DNA from: Phoronis australis | Lineage: Eukaryota; Phoronida; Phoronidae | DNA length: 64,000 nucleotides | Direction: 5' to 3' | NCBI GenBank assembly: GCA_002633005.1 | Contig: NMRA01000234.1 | Span: 105,405 to 169,404 of the forward strand | Shown here: one piece after another, positions 45,301-52,440 of the stretch | Position numbering within the stretch: position 1 is the stretch's first letter | Layout of the letters: each line of letters begins with the position of its first letter | Program-made: the position numbers and the translations under genes | Notes under the pieces: model-generated | Seen by the model: only the letters and a program-made list of their open reading frames with translations | Database searches by the model: none | What the model was told of the DNA's origin: nothing

Positions 45301-47393
45301 GTCCGTTGCCTGTGTAGTTTAGATATGTCAAGTTCAAACAAAAGAATTCTTTCTCATTAACAGCGCAGTTGATACAAACACATTCCTTTCTCATTAACTA
45401 CACAGTTCTACTCATGTTATAATATGAAGAGCTGCAAAAGCAACTGGAAACAAATCCACAACTTTCTAACACCAAGGTATTCCATCGAAACAGGAACCCC
45501 AGTGAAAACAGATATCCCGGAGTCGAAAACAGACTACTGCACTTTCAAAATAGCTAACCAGCCTGAAAAACACGAACCCCGACCTTCAAAACAGGAACCC
45601 TATAGATCAGACACGACACCCAGGGAATGAAACACTACTCCCATAAAACATAGCTAGACAAAAAATAAATCTTCCTACTTTAAATAGTTCTTGTAATAAG
45701 TTGTTTTACAATATGAGAAATTTTAGACAACTTATGACAGATTGGCAACTAAAGTTGCAATGCGATCTTCTGCATCCGCTTTCGGCGCCATGAAATATTG
45801 CGTCACCTATTGCCCAGTTTCTTTTTTCCCAATGCTTCATCAACTGTTCTTCTTGCACGAGGTTGTGTACATTAAAATAATCAACAATGGCACTTGAAAG
45901 TCAAAATATTATTGTTTCTCATTTTTGAAAATATTTTTGGAGAAACTTTTGAATACTCTGAAATTAACTAATGAAAAGATAACGTATTTAGAGTTTAAAG
46001 AATGTTGAAATTCACCCACAGACACGTTGCATGAGTTTTACCAATACAAATAAAATAACAAAGTAAATATAAGTTATATTTTATTAGTGACAATTTTTAG
46101 CAAACAGATGCAGAAAACATCTGGAAAGTACTTGAAGATGCTTTGACTCAAAGTTTGAGGCTACAAACAACCATGTGTCAGAAAATTATCCAGGTTTCCT
46201 GTCCGATCCCCAGGGTTCCTGTTTTAAAGGTATGAGTTTGTGTTTCTCGGGCTGGTTAACTGTTTCGAAGGTGAAGGAATCAGTTTTCGACTCTAGGTTA
46301 TCTGTTTTATAACGGTATCCCTGTTTCGATGGAACACTCTGCAATACAGTGAAAACATGGCAACACAAGAGCAACGAAGTTGAAGAAAACATATATGCAA
46401 CACAAGAGCAACGAAGTTGAAGAAAGCATATATGCAACACAAGAGCAATGAAGTTGAAGTAAACATATATGCAACACAAGAGCAACGAAGTTGAAGAAAA
46501 CATATATGCAACACAAGAGCAACGAAGTTGAAGAAAACATATATGCAACACAAGAGCAACGAAGTTGAAGAAAACATATATGCAACACAAGAGCAACGAA
46601 GTTGAAGAAAACATATACGCAACACAAGAGCAACGAAGTTGAAGAAAACATATACGCAACACAAGAGCAACGAAGTTGAAGTTTTCACAAGTCACAAGCG
46701 TTAATGAGAACCCCATCTGCACTGATTGCGAAAATGATAGTGGAGCTTGCTACATCCACTGCAGTAACATTATGTATATTTTCCCTGCAACAAAAAACAC
46801 TGACATTGACAAAAAGCAAGAAAACCAGTAATTGCCGCTGCATGCTTTAAGTTTAAAGATCACATCAGTGTGCCCAATAAGATTCAATTTTTCAACAGCT
46901 TTGAAGTACGCTCACCTTCAAGTTCGACGGTTTTGCCTGCCTTCTTTAGGGCTTTCACGGCCTCGTCGTGAGTAGCGTCGCGAAGGTCTTCCCCATTCAC
47001 CTTAAGAATCGCGTCTCCGACGTAAAGCTTCTCCGTTTTATCGGCGGCCATACCTTTAAAAATTTTGCTTATCAGGATGGGCATTTTGTTTTCCTTTCCG
47101 CCCTTGATGCTGATCCCTAGGCCGTTTTGTTCCTCCTTGTAAACCATAACAACTCGGCGCTGGCCCGCAATTGAGTCGGGTAGTGATTCAGGAGGGCTCG
47201 ATGTGGCTTCAGGTTTGGGGCTCGTTCCTGACGAACTCGTGCCGTCGATAGACCCGTTAGGAAGAATGGATGGATTCTGTTTCTCGTCTAGAGCTAGTGT
47301 GATATATTCCTCATTTAAAATCACGTTAACCTGGCTCCACTGCTGCTTAACAAACACTTCCAAAGTGCCCGAGCGCGCTACACCAGCAGCCAT
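12218..47393 (-). CDS. SNTA1/SNTB1/SNTB2-like: Syntrophin, alpha/beta class (6 exons, 503 aa)
   Basis: A cytoplasmic membrane-associated adaptor that binds dystrophin/dystrobrevin and links channels, kinases and nNOS-type partners through its PDZ domain. Coding exons in transcript order: 47393-46916, 19147-18750, 14792-14650, 13995-13787, 12928-12738, 12310-12218. All are GT-AG with matching phases. Total is 1512 nt, or 503 aa plus TAA; human alpha-syntrophin is about 505. Domains: first half of PH1 about 9-37; PDZ about 80-160 with carboxylate loop GLGISI at 91-96 and the diagnostic [13 protein letters not shown]; second half of PH1 about 160-290; PH2 about 293-410; syntrophin-unique region to the end, closing [13 protein letters not shown]...[11 protein letters not shown]. 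The start is ATG 47393; the frame is open further 5' to a stop near 47453 but has no other ATG. Gamma syntrophins lack this wording, so the alpha/beta class is firm; the paralogue is not. Intron 1 is 27.8 kb. Confidence 0.96.
12311..12737 (-). other. Syntrophin intron 5
   Basis: GTAACG donor at 12737 and CTTTTCAG acceptor. No repeats or other genes are seen. Confidence 0.9.
12738..12928 (-). CDS. SNTA1/SNTB1/SNTB2-like: Syntrophin exon 5 (residues 411-473)
   Basis: Acceptor GTTCACAG; ends GGGGAACAG before GTAACG. It encodes the start of the syntrophin-unique region: [29 protein letters not shown] and [12 protein letters not shown], all matching the family. Confidence 0.95.
12929..13786 (-). 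other. Syntrophin intron 4
   Basis: GTTAGT donor. The sequence is AT-rich. A short direct duplication of a 'CACGGAATACAGCTTGTGTTCA'-type unit occurs near 13673-13717; nothing else is recognised. Confidence 0.85.
13787..13995 (-). CDS. SNTA1/SNTB1/SNTB2-like: Syntrophin exon 4 (PH2, second part)
   Basis: Acceptor TTCAG and donor ACAG|GTTAGT. It encodes residues 341-409, with [20 protein letters not shown] and [22 protein letters not shown], the highly conserved end of PH2. Confidence 0.95.
13996..14649 (-). other. Syntrophin intron 3
   Basis: GTATGT donor; 654 bp with no recognisable feature. Confidence 0.9.
14650..14792 (-). CDS. SNTA1/SNTB1/SNTB2-like: Syntrophin exon 3 (PH2, first part)
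   Basis: Acceptor TCTTACAG; ends CTTGCTACAAG before GTATGT. It encodes [20 protein letters not shown], then [10 protein letters not shown] and SHPLLATR, the front of PH2 (residues 293-339). Confidence 0.93.
14793..18749 (-). other. Syntrophin intron 2
   Basis: GTAAAT donor and TCTTACAG acceptor. Nearly half is the minisatellite at 16530-18425. The rest (14793-16529 and 18426-18749) shows no recognised gene. Confidence 0.85.
16530..18425. repeat. Higher-order minisatellite (42-43-bp monomers, 85-bp dimers)
   Basis: From about 16530 to 17200 the array is single ~42-45-bp monomers of the type ACAGTCCATGGTAGAGGACA plus GGTAACACAAGACTACTGTC. From about 17200 to 18425 it becomes regular 85-bp dimers: one monomer has ACTACAGGATAACACATGAC and the other GAGAACAGGCCAACACAAGG. 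A unit with a 27-bp deletion recurs 313 bp apart (near 17821 and 18134), so a larger block of three full units plus one short unit was itself duplicated. The 60-74-aa minus-strand frames here are repeat artefacts. Confidence 0.95.
18750..19147 (-). CDS. SNTA1/SNTB1/SNTB2-like: Syntrophin exon 2 (PH1, second half)
   Basis: Acceptor TTTGCAG; ends GCA GAA CAG before GTAAAT. It encodes residues 160-292, starting [13 protein letters not shown] directly after the PDZ domain, then [37 protein letters not shown] and [10 protein letters not shown]. The length and order match the long PH1b exon of syntrophins. Confidence 0.95.
20584..20728. repeat. 37/41-bp tandem repeat, four copies
   Basis: Units start at 20584, 20621, 20662 and 20699 and share TTGTCAGCTCTATGACATGT followed by CTCC. 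The third copy is offset by a 4-bp insertion. Confidence 0.92.
22503..22795. repeat. Degenerate ~27-bp minisatellite
   Basis: About eleven copies around TGTTCACATTGCAGTGCTTC, with spacing varying from about 24 to 33 bp. Confidence 0.88.
26579..26771. mobile_element. TA-flanked MITE (complete copy)
   Basis: The ends are near-perfect 24-bp inverted repeats beginning CCATAAAC and finishing GGTTAACGCCC (left arm 26579-26602, right arm 26748-26771), and a TA lies immediately outside each end. The interior has degenerate GGGCGCTTAAATCGG-like subrepeats and no coding capacity. The TA target suggests Tc1/mariner-type mobilisation, which is inference. Related pieces are at 32716-32870 and 35025-35186. 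Confidence 0.8.
26993..27004. repeat. Poly-G tract (12 G)
   Basis: An uninterrupted G12 on the + strand. Confidence 0.95.
27313..28188 (+). mobile_element. Interspersed repeat with duplicated module and CTCF-like motifs
   Basis: An ~875-bp non-coding repeat made of two diverged direct modules about 460 bp apart (27391 and 27851). Each module has, in order, CCACTAGATGGCGC, a 'CAAATTTCAT(T/G)AAAAT' block, a CCACTA(T/G)(A/G)GGGCAC block, and an 'AATAA(A/G)(A/G)(C/T)CCTG' block ending in TTAGGAGATA. Short GCGACCACA hairpin segments lie near each end (27338 and 28149). The style is that of non-autonomous repeats common in invertebrate genomes. No ORF of substance is present. Confidence 0.7.
28425..28540. 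repeat. Degenerate short tandem repeat (GATTGATCAA-type)
   Basis: Four to five copies of a ~25-bp unit around ATGATTGATCAAGATGG. Confidence 0.65.
31335..31550. repeat. 36-bp minisatellite, six copies
   Basis: Units start at 31335, 31371, 31407, 31443, 31479 and 31515, each AGTGTAGAATGGACTTGGTA plus CAGCCCTGGCCTGGCC with few changes. Because 36 is a multiple of three, the array is open on both strands (12-residue repeat [12 protein letters not shown] on +). Nothing suggests translation. Confidence 0.96.
32716..32870 (+). mobile_element. MITE relative, left-end copy
   Basis: Begins TACCGCAAACTTGCGGGTTA, matching the left end of the 26579-26771 MITE, followed by GGTAATCGCCC-like internal subrepeats. 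The right end is not recognisable. Confidence 0.6.
33168..33450 (+). pseudogene. THAP zinc-finger domain fossil
   Basis: Reading + from 33171 gives [18 protein letters not shown] then [14 protein letters not shown]. After a 1-nt slip in a GGGG run at 33274-33277 it continues [10 protein letters not shown], an in-frame TAA at 33307, then [18 protein letters not shown] second 1-nt slip leads to [13 protein letters not shown]. This reproduces the THAP C2CH signature: C-x4-C, FFRLPR, a tryptophan, and VC-x2-HF about 49 residues after the second Cys. Two slips and one stop make it non-functional as read. It could descend from a P-element-like transposase or a host THAP gene. It lies antisense within syntrophin intron 1, and no further domain is seen downstream. 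Confidence 0.72.
35025..35186 (+). mobile_element. MITE relative, right-end copy
   Basis: Two GCCCACTGCTTGGGTAATCG-type subrepeats, then a right end resembling the inverse of the 26579 MITE terminus (GGGCATTAAC...GTTTACGATA, about seven mismatches). Confidence 0.55.
36841..37425. repeat. 41-bp minisatellite, 14 copies plus a partial
   Basis: The GTAGGTAGCACAGTGCAATG unit recurs exactly every 41 bp from 36843 to 37376, with a partial copy at 37417. Each unit can fold: GGTAG pairs with CTACC around GCACAGTGC, and variants replace CTACC by ATACC or CTATC. There are no unique spacers, so it is not a CRISPR array. Confidence 0.97.
37479..37662. repeat. ~28-31-bp minisatellite, about seven copies
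   Basis: Units begin CCAGGATACCAGGC and continue with a variable CA-rich half. It is separated from the 41-bp array by only about 50 bp. Confidence 0.9.
37675..38312. repeat. 39-bp minisatellite
   Basis: About 16 copies of CCACTGGTCTGGTGAACACA plus TTTATCAACACACATCCCA. The TCTGGTG landmark is spaced by 39 bp in the regular part (37835, 37874, 37913). Frames open on both strands here are artefacts. Confidence 0.95.
38500..40015. repeat. 41-bp minisatellite with 82-bp higher-order units
   Basis: About 36 copies of CCCATTTGTACTGTACTGTA plus TTCATCCATATTGACGCCTA. The last part has an alternating two-monomer unit of 82 bp (TATTGAAGCC near 39662, 39744 and 39826). A non-repeat insert of about 80 bp interrupts the array at about 39531-39611. 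Confidence 0.95.
39531..39611. other. Foreign insert inside the 41-bp array
   Basis: GC-rich sequence without homology to the array. It contains a hairpin (GGGGGCT...AGCCCCC) and near-inverse edges (GAGCGGCG and CGCCGCCC). Confidence 0.6.
40462..41894. mobile_element. Foldback-like element 1, with ATGTA target duplication
   Basis: The 1433-bp element ends in long imperfect inverted arms (40462-40634 and 41725-41894), nearly 90% identical by eye, with outer tips CACGGGTGAGAAAC perfectly inverted. ATGTA flanks both ends (40457-40461 and 41895-41899). Each arm is itself a string of eight degenerate 20-21-bp units, best represented by CCGGCGGTCCTGTTTTCTGG. The interior, about 40920-41625, is the dispersed core repeat in reverse orientation. 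There is no transposase ORF, so it is non-autonomous. The architecture recalls FB/Galileo and sea-urchin TU elements, but I cannot place it in a known family. Confidence 0.85.
40920..41625 (-). repeat. Dispersed core repeat, copy C
   Basis: The reverse complement aligns with copies A and B over hundreds of bases. It includes the CGATAATTTGTTGTG landmark (near 41240-41257), the GCAGCCGCTTGGGTG block (near 41460-41475) and CCCGGGTATAG (near 41570). It sits between the inverted arms of element 1. Confidence 0.8.
42750..42825. repeat. 19-bp tandem repeat, four copies
   Basis: ACCTTTGCCACTAAGTATT repeated exactly at 42750, 42769, 42788 and 42807, with one substitution in the last copy. Confidence 0.97.
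42945..43200. repeat. Three consecutive inverted repeats (hairpin cluster)
   Basis: Hairpin 1: AAACTGGATT (42946) with AATCCAGTTT (42968). Hairpin 2: arms of about 50 bp at 43001-43055 and 43072-43123, with shared TCTGATATAA, GTGCCCG and ACCAGTTT blocks inverted. Hairpin 3: CACCTGTTTTGAGAAG (43127) with CTTCTCAAAACAGGTG (43185), a perfect 16 bp. The pieces share motifs, so one ancestral palindrome may have been rearranged. Confidence 0.88.
44405..44780. repeat. GC-rich degenerate tandem repeat (GGGGTCCA-type)
   Basis: Repeated AGGGGTCCACAGG and GAGATGAGAGGTCCAC motifs, plus two larger copies of about 110 bp (near 44537 and 44647) that share TGGCACAA, AATGTAATGGGGTCC and CAAGGGGTCCAC. The 179-aa and 73-aa minus-strand frames over it are Pro/Trp-rich products of the repeat, not genes. 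Confidence 0.8.
45100..45325 (+). repeat. Solo foldback-type arm
   Basis: Seven or eight degenerate ~20-21-bp units with the same TCCTGTTTC/GTGTTT phase as the right arms of elements 1 and 2 (for example AATCCTGTTTCGTGAGACC). No inverted partner is found nearby. Confidence 0.5.
45478..46335. mobile_element. Foldback-like element 2
   Basis: Inverted arms at about 45478-45620 and 46192-46335, roughly 75-80% identical by eye, with outer tips TTCCATCGAAACAGG. The arms are again strings of 19-21-bp units (for example AGGGTTCCTGTTTTAAAGG), but their sequence differs from element 1. Between them, 45745-45880 matches the core repeat (CGGCGCCATGAAATATTGCG). No target duplication is evident. The right end lies about 25 bp from the 37-bp minisatellite. 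Confidence 0.75.
46360..46681. repeat. 37-bp minisatellite, nine copies
   Basis: GCAACACAAGAGCAACGAAG plus TTGAAGAAAACATATAT recurs exactly every 37 bp from 46360 to 46656, nearly perfect. No minus-strand frame meets a stop, and the period is not a multiple of three, so all three minus frames stay open and produce long Leu/Cys-rich phantom ORFs. Confidence 0.97.
46916..47393 (-). CDS. SNTA1/SNTB1/SNTB2-like: Syntrophin exon 1 (PH1 first half and PDZ)
   Basis: ATG 47393 to GAACTTGAAG|GTGAGC. It encodes [19 protein letters not shown], then the N-terminal PH1 strand pair, a Ser/Pro-rich linker (about 40-77) and the whole PDZ domain with [20 protein letters not shown]. The frame is open upstream only through a GTG, with a stop near 47453, so ATG 47393 is the natural start. 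Confidence 0.96.
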
Positions 47394-47662
47394 GATTCTC
47401 AACTCTGGTACGGGGGTGGTCACATGACCTCTCTGTTTGTTTATAAAAGATTAGGCGTTGTAACGCTGTAGAATTTTGGGATGGATTTTTTACTCCAAAT
47501 TGCTCACCTTAGCTGAGAGATTGTAAAAACGTTGCATATGTCTAATTCTAGTATCTTATTGCGATTACAGTGTTGTTGTAACGATCAAAGGTTCACGTTG
47601 TTTTCTGTATTTGAACAGCTAGCGCTACTCACGGTAAAATATAAAACTGAGAAATTCCGACC
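47394..47662 (-). promoter_or_regulatory. Syntrophin 5'UTR/proximal promoter region (inferred)
   Basis: The position directly upstream of the start codon implies 5'UTR and promoter. I see no confident TATA element on the - strand and no CpG-island character. This is inference from position only. Confidence 0.35.
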
Positions 47663-48590
47663 AGTAAATTTGTTCGTTGTTTATTTTCAGTTGTGTCTCA
47701 CATTAAAATATTATCATGAAAAAGTATGTTCTCAATTAAACTGAAATACCATGAGAATATCAGACAATTGAATGAGATCTTTCTTGTGTTCGCTTTCGAA
47801 AAAGTATTTTTAATCGTTCAAAAGCCGCAGCGAAGCTGCTGTCTAAACTATAATGCCACTAGACTCGGGACCGTTGACTGAGTTATGTCAGTGGAGCGAG
47901 CATGCGGACATTCCACAAATCTCAGGGCTTATGCTAGCTAATCATGGAGTAATGTGTGCACCTCAAATGATGCACCTTTTTATGGATCATAGCGCCGAGA
48001 ATCTAATGGCATCATAGATTATAGTCTATGATGGCGTATACAAGTATTTTAAAAGTTCTTAGCTGACAGTAGGCCTAGCGTCAGATTTTCCACACCAAAA
48101 GCAAAGGTATGATCAAAAATCCGAGTAGTAAATTTGTTCGTTGTTTATTTTCAGTTGTGTCTCACATTAAAATATTATCATGAAAAAGTATGTTCTCAAT
48201 TAAACTGAAATACCATAAGAATATCAGACAATTGAATGAGATCTTTCTTGTGTTCGCTTTCGAAAAAATATTTTTAATCGTTCAAAAGCCGCAGCGAAGC
48301 TGCTGTCTAAACTTTAATGCCACTAGACTCGGGACCGTTGACTGAGTTATGTCAGTGGAGCGAGCATGCGGACATTCCACAGATCTCAGGGCTTATGCTA
48401 GCTAATCATGGAGTAATGTGTGTACCTCAAATGATGCACCTTTTTATGGATCATAGCGTCGAGAATCTAATGGCATCATAGATTATAGTCTATGATGGCG
48501 TATACATGTATTTTAAAAGTTCTTAGCTGACAGTAGGCCTAGCGTCAGATTTTCCACACCAAAAGCAAAGGTATGATCAAAAATCCGAGT
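47663..48590. repeat. 464-bp tandem duplication, two near-identical copies
   Basis: Copy 1 is 47663-48126 and copy 2 is 48127-48590; a third AGTAAATTT begins at 48591 before the sequence diverges. Only a handful of substitutions separate the copies. Each contains a short hairpin (CATCATAGA...TCTATGATG). The shared AGTAAATTT at all junctions suggests microhomology- or slippage-based duplication. It lies about 270 bp upstream of the syntrophin start codon. Confidence 0.95.
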
Positions 48591-48599
48591 AGTAAATTT

Positions 48600-51500
48600 C
48601 CAAAAGGATCATACGGTAGATTTTTCAGAAAAAATTACGGCGGCTTATAAACTTTTAGGGAAAATTTAAAATAAACTAAGATGACATTTTTAAGTGGGTG
48701 AATATTCAGCTTGAAACTGGTCACGAGTATTTGCTTTCACGTTGCATATTTTTGGAAATGAATGCCAATTTATCTGCTTTTGATGTGTTTAAAGTGCATG
48801 TTTTGTTTCTTTTAAAGTTGCGCTTCGTCCTCTTTAGCTGGTTTTAAAACAAAAATCCGAATCGCGTCTTTTGCAGAAAATTCTGGAGACCTTAAAATTA
48901 AACCTTTTCAATTACTGAAATTGACACCAACAATTTGTTGATCGCAGGGAAAAAAATTGCAAAATGGGCAATAGTTGTGCAAAAGGAGTCTAGAAAATGT
49001 CAGGGAGAGGGAGAGAGAGAGTGAGGAAAAATAACATTATTTTGTATTAAGATATAGTACATTGTTCGATAAAAAGCAAATTAAAGTGGATCTTCTAAAG
49101 GTATTGGACCGCTATCAAGAAAGTCCCTTTTACATAAATAAACAAATAAAATAAATAGTAATAATCCAAATGTATAAAAAAAGAAAAACGAGAAAAAGCT
49201 GTGAGATATACTGAAGAAAACAAAGTGAAGTAACACTAGAGACCGACAAAAAAGGAAACAGGAAGTGGACTGACACGCCTTTGGGGTTTTGGTAAGATTC
49301 TAAATGCTATTGAAAACGAAGCAGTTGGAAATACAATGTATGACAAATTGGATTGTGGTTGCTCATTACGAAACTGGTTAAAACCTGGAGAACGCTTGCA
49401 AAACGTGAGTATTTTATTCTATTAAGAGCAGAGATTGGCATTTTTCTGTAGTTAATAAGACAATTTTGTTGAATGAGGGAATTAAAATTTTAGACTGTAT
49501 TGTTGGAATAGTGATAGAATATTTATTCAAGGACGCAGGGATTCTATATTATCTGACGAGGTCTAATAAAGAAGTTGTAAGAGTCAAATATTGGGTGGCT
49601 GATTATTGAGGAATCTGAAGTAAAATTTTGCAGTTGAGACTTTAAAGATGTTGTGAAGTAAAGGGAGGTGGAGTTCGTTACATATGACTAGAGTGTGAGC
49701 ATTAAAACTGGACTTAGATATATTTCGAAGGATTCTCTTTGGACTGTTTGCACTTTTCCGTGTTCCTAAAACTTCAAGTAGTTATGGCATAAATAAAACG
49801 TGGGAGGACAAGCTGGGTATTTATTAGCTTGAGAGCTAGGAGGGGAGAATAGCATTTCAGTTTATATACGAGTCCACAGAATTTGTTAAGTTTGATTTAA
49901 AATGAGGTTAATGTAGGGGCACCATGAGAATTTTTTGTCTACGGAAACCGTCTACGTGGCTGATTATTTTGGGTGTACTGGAAGAGCATTAATTCAATTT
50001 TTTGATGCCTTAAATGAAAGTTTGTTTACGGAAATGTCCAGAGTATGCTGACGTCCAGTTTATAAATACAAGCGTTGTGTTGACTACAAAAATACATGCC
50101 AAGACATCCATCAACGAACTCGTACAGAACCACAGGCAAGAAAGTAAAATTTCCACGACCCCATTAAAAAGCAACCCGGGACACTGAGTTTTTAATAATG
50201 AAAAGCTACCGGGGGTCATTTTAATAGTGAAAAAATGACTCCCCAATGACACCAAGGCTAAGGCACATATTGAGTAAGTTTCTCAACATCAAAGTGTGAC
50301 TGAGATAGTGAATGTGACTGCCGTGAGTCATCAATCTATTCTTGTTCAAGATGTTGTGGGAATGCATGCTATCCACATACATGTACGTGAATGCCCAATA
50401 GTAGAAAATTGGATGTAGATGCCACACAACTTAGTCTGCTATCACGACCGGCACAGAGGCTGTAGTCGGACGCTGGACCGAAATAACTGACGAATCAGAA
50501 AGGTACAATATGCAGTTAGCATCACTATAATTAGATATAATCGTTCCTGACAAACGCACTATTCACGACTGTGTTTAAAAAGTTAGGTTAAAAGTCTGCA
50601 GATTGAGTAGGCTCCCACTCGCCTTCATTCGCCGAAGACGCCGGTGCGGGAAGGTCGAGTTCATACCGCGTCAAACACGCAACGTCTTCCGATATGGCGA
50701 GGTCTAACTCATTACCTCCTTCACCTATACCCTAAGTGTCGTTTTCACCCACATCTCCATATTACCCTATTTCCACAATACCCGTCAACGTCGCTCTCTA
50801 AGTCTTCGTAACTTACAAAAGTTCAACTATCCGTCATTGGATATATACTGTCAAATGATCAACGATTTCCATTGATGACATCACGTGGCGGGAAGTAAAA
50901 AAAATACTTATTTTTTTCTTCAAAATTTAAAATTATTCAATTATTTCCCAAAATAGGACACACAGTTCGGCCCTTAGCACCCAATTGCAAGCACCTGATT
51001 AAGAGTCAAAGGGTTCCCTCAGCATCTGGTTCCTAGTGAGTGAATTAGGTCTTCTAGTCTTCCCGTTTTCATCTCGGGAAATTGGAAAGGCGATTCAAGA
51101 ATTTTAATTCTGAAAAGAATCTTTATTTAACGTCGTTCGAAGAACAGGTTAAGATTAACCAATTGGCCTATTTCTATGGCATTAAATTTAAAGATGCTTG
51201 GAACCCGATAACAGGCTAAATTGCAACATTGAACGTGTTTTTTTGCCACTGAAACAGAATTCAACCTGCTCACCAGGTATTTTTAGGGCCTCTTCGTGAA
51301 GACGTTTCATCTCTGTTTATAACAAAGCATTTTCTTTTAGTTTCAAATTTCAAAAAAAAAACGGTCTGTCAACTGCTCATCACTTCGTCGATTTTTCTCT
51401 CACAAAGCAAAGCATGCAAGACACACATTGACGTAGCACATTTCCCTGATATGGAAAATATGAATTTTTCCTTCACTCGTATTTCAAAAATCGTGAATTT

Positions 51501-51849
51501 TTAGATTTGTTCTGTAAATTTTCTCTCAGGCGAAAGTGAATTACCCTATACTAGACGTTGCGAGGTTGTACTTTCGTCAGTAATTGTTTAAAAGCATTTT
51601 TTGACAAGCTTCTGCGTTCCATGCCATGGAACTTCAGCTAAAGATGGATAATAACACCGAGATATAGGTGTAAATATAAGTTAAATGGTCATATTATCTA
51701 GAGTTTAGACCCACAAAAATATTAAGTACAAACAATGTTAAATACACGGGAAATATACAATTTAGAGAAATTACAACTCTACGAAAACGCTGGTATACAC
51801 TATTTTGGGACCGGTCCAGGTCAGTATCAGTCCACAGAAAACAATGAAA
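48600..51849. other. Intergenic, no gene recognised
   Basis: AT-rich with a (GA)n-like tract near 49003-49022. Apart from a possible LINE scrap at 49590-49800, I see nothing assignable. The 81-aa minus-strand frame near 50010-50255 shows no family features. Confidence 0.5.
49590..49800 (-). pseudogene. Possible LINE C-terminal remnant
   Basis: On the - strand, with frame slips, it reads like the region after a LINE reverse transcriptase: SPKRILRNISKSSFNAHTLV, then CNELHLPLLHNIF and AKFYFRFLNNQPPNI. This recalls the 'QRR.LR..L......H...L..EL.LP.L' layout of jockey/CR1-type elements. It is weak and heavily decayed. Confidence 0.4.
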
Positions 51850-52440
51850 TACTCTGATGTAGACTGTTCTACACTTGAGCTGCTAAACGATTTTTACCGT
51901 ATTTGACAGATTTAATTTGAGGAATATCTAAAAGATTGTTGTAATTGTTTTCTTGGTTCTTCATTAGTGAACTAAGTGTCTTAGGCGATTCGCTCTAAAG
52001 GATTTTAAATACTCTTATTGTAATAAGACGAAGTCTGTGTAGGTGAATTGGTGCTTTGTTAGCTAGTGAGAGTAGTTGTTCATGTGTCGTCATTGTAGAC
52101 AAAACGAAGCGCTCTGAGTTGTACTTTTCTAGTTAAGGGTATTTTCTTTGGTGCAAGCATGCTATGAAAGGGGACAATAGTTGCCGTTTATGAAGGAGTG
52201 AAAACGGTGTCCAATTCTTTTTAGAACGTTTATTTGTCGTGAGGGTTTTTTTGCAAATGTCCGAAATATGGGAGGCCAAGGTTAGATTGCTATCGATGGC
52301 TATTCTTAGGAGTTTAACTTTTGTTTCACAAGATATTTGGCAGTTTCCAATGGAGAGGGATTTCCAGAATGTGTACAGTTTTTACTTATGCCGATTGTTT
52401 GGAATTTGTCAGGATTAAGTATCAGTCCACGGATCCACCG
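51850..52440 (-). pseudogene. LINE reverse transcriptase remnant, 3' half (interrupted copy)
   Basis: Minus-strand frames read GLILNPDKFQTI near 52430-52395, then KLLRIAIDSNLTLASHISDI and CKK near 52315-52230, then LRALRFVYNDD, LSLANKAPIHLHRLRLI and RVFKIL, ending SVKYGKNRLAA near 51900. This is the thumb and C-terminal region of a CR1/L2-like LINE. Several stops and slips make it dead. It continues, after a roughly 5-kb interruption, the fragment at 57475-57771. Confidence 0.7.

Larger units (their letters stand above)
19148..46915 (-). other. Syntrophin intron 1 (27.8 kb, repeat-rich)
   Basis: GTGAGC donor at 46915 and TTTGCAG acceptor. It contains the arrays, MITEs, hairpins and foldback-like elements listed separately. 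Stretches where I see nothing definite: 19148-20583, 20730-22500, 22800-26576, 28550-31330, 31555-32715, 33450-35024, 35200-36840, 40020-40460, 41900-42745 and 43205-44400. A short segment around CTTGTCCG(C/T)CATATAGTGTC recurs near 24265-24295 and 36510-36535. Confidence 0.85.

Noticed and set aside
46186-46722. 179-aa, 131-aa and 114-aa minus-strand ORFs, Leu/Cys/Phe-rich
   Set aside because: They are three frames of the same 37-bp tandem array plus a foldback arm; the hydrophobic repeat is a by-product of a stop-free unit.
47391-47423. Upstream GTG start extending syntrophin by 10 residues
   Set aside because: The only ATG in the open segment is at 47393, matching the family's N-terminus; the GTG is not needed.
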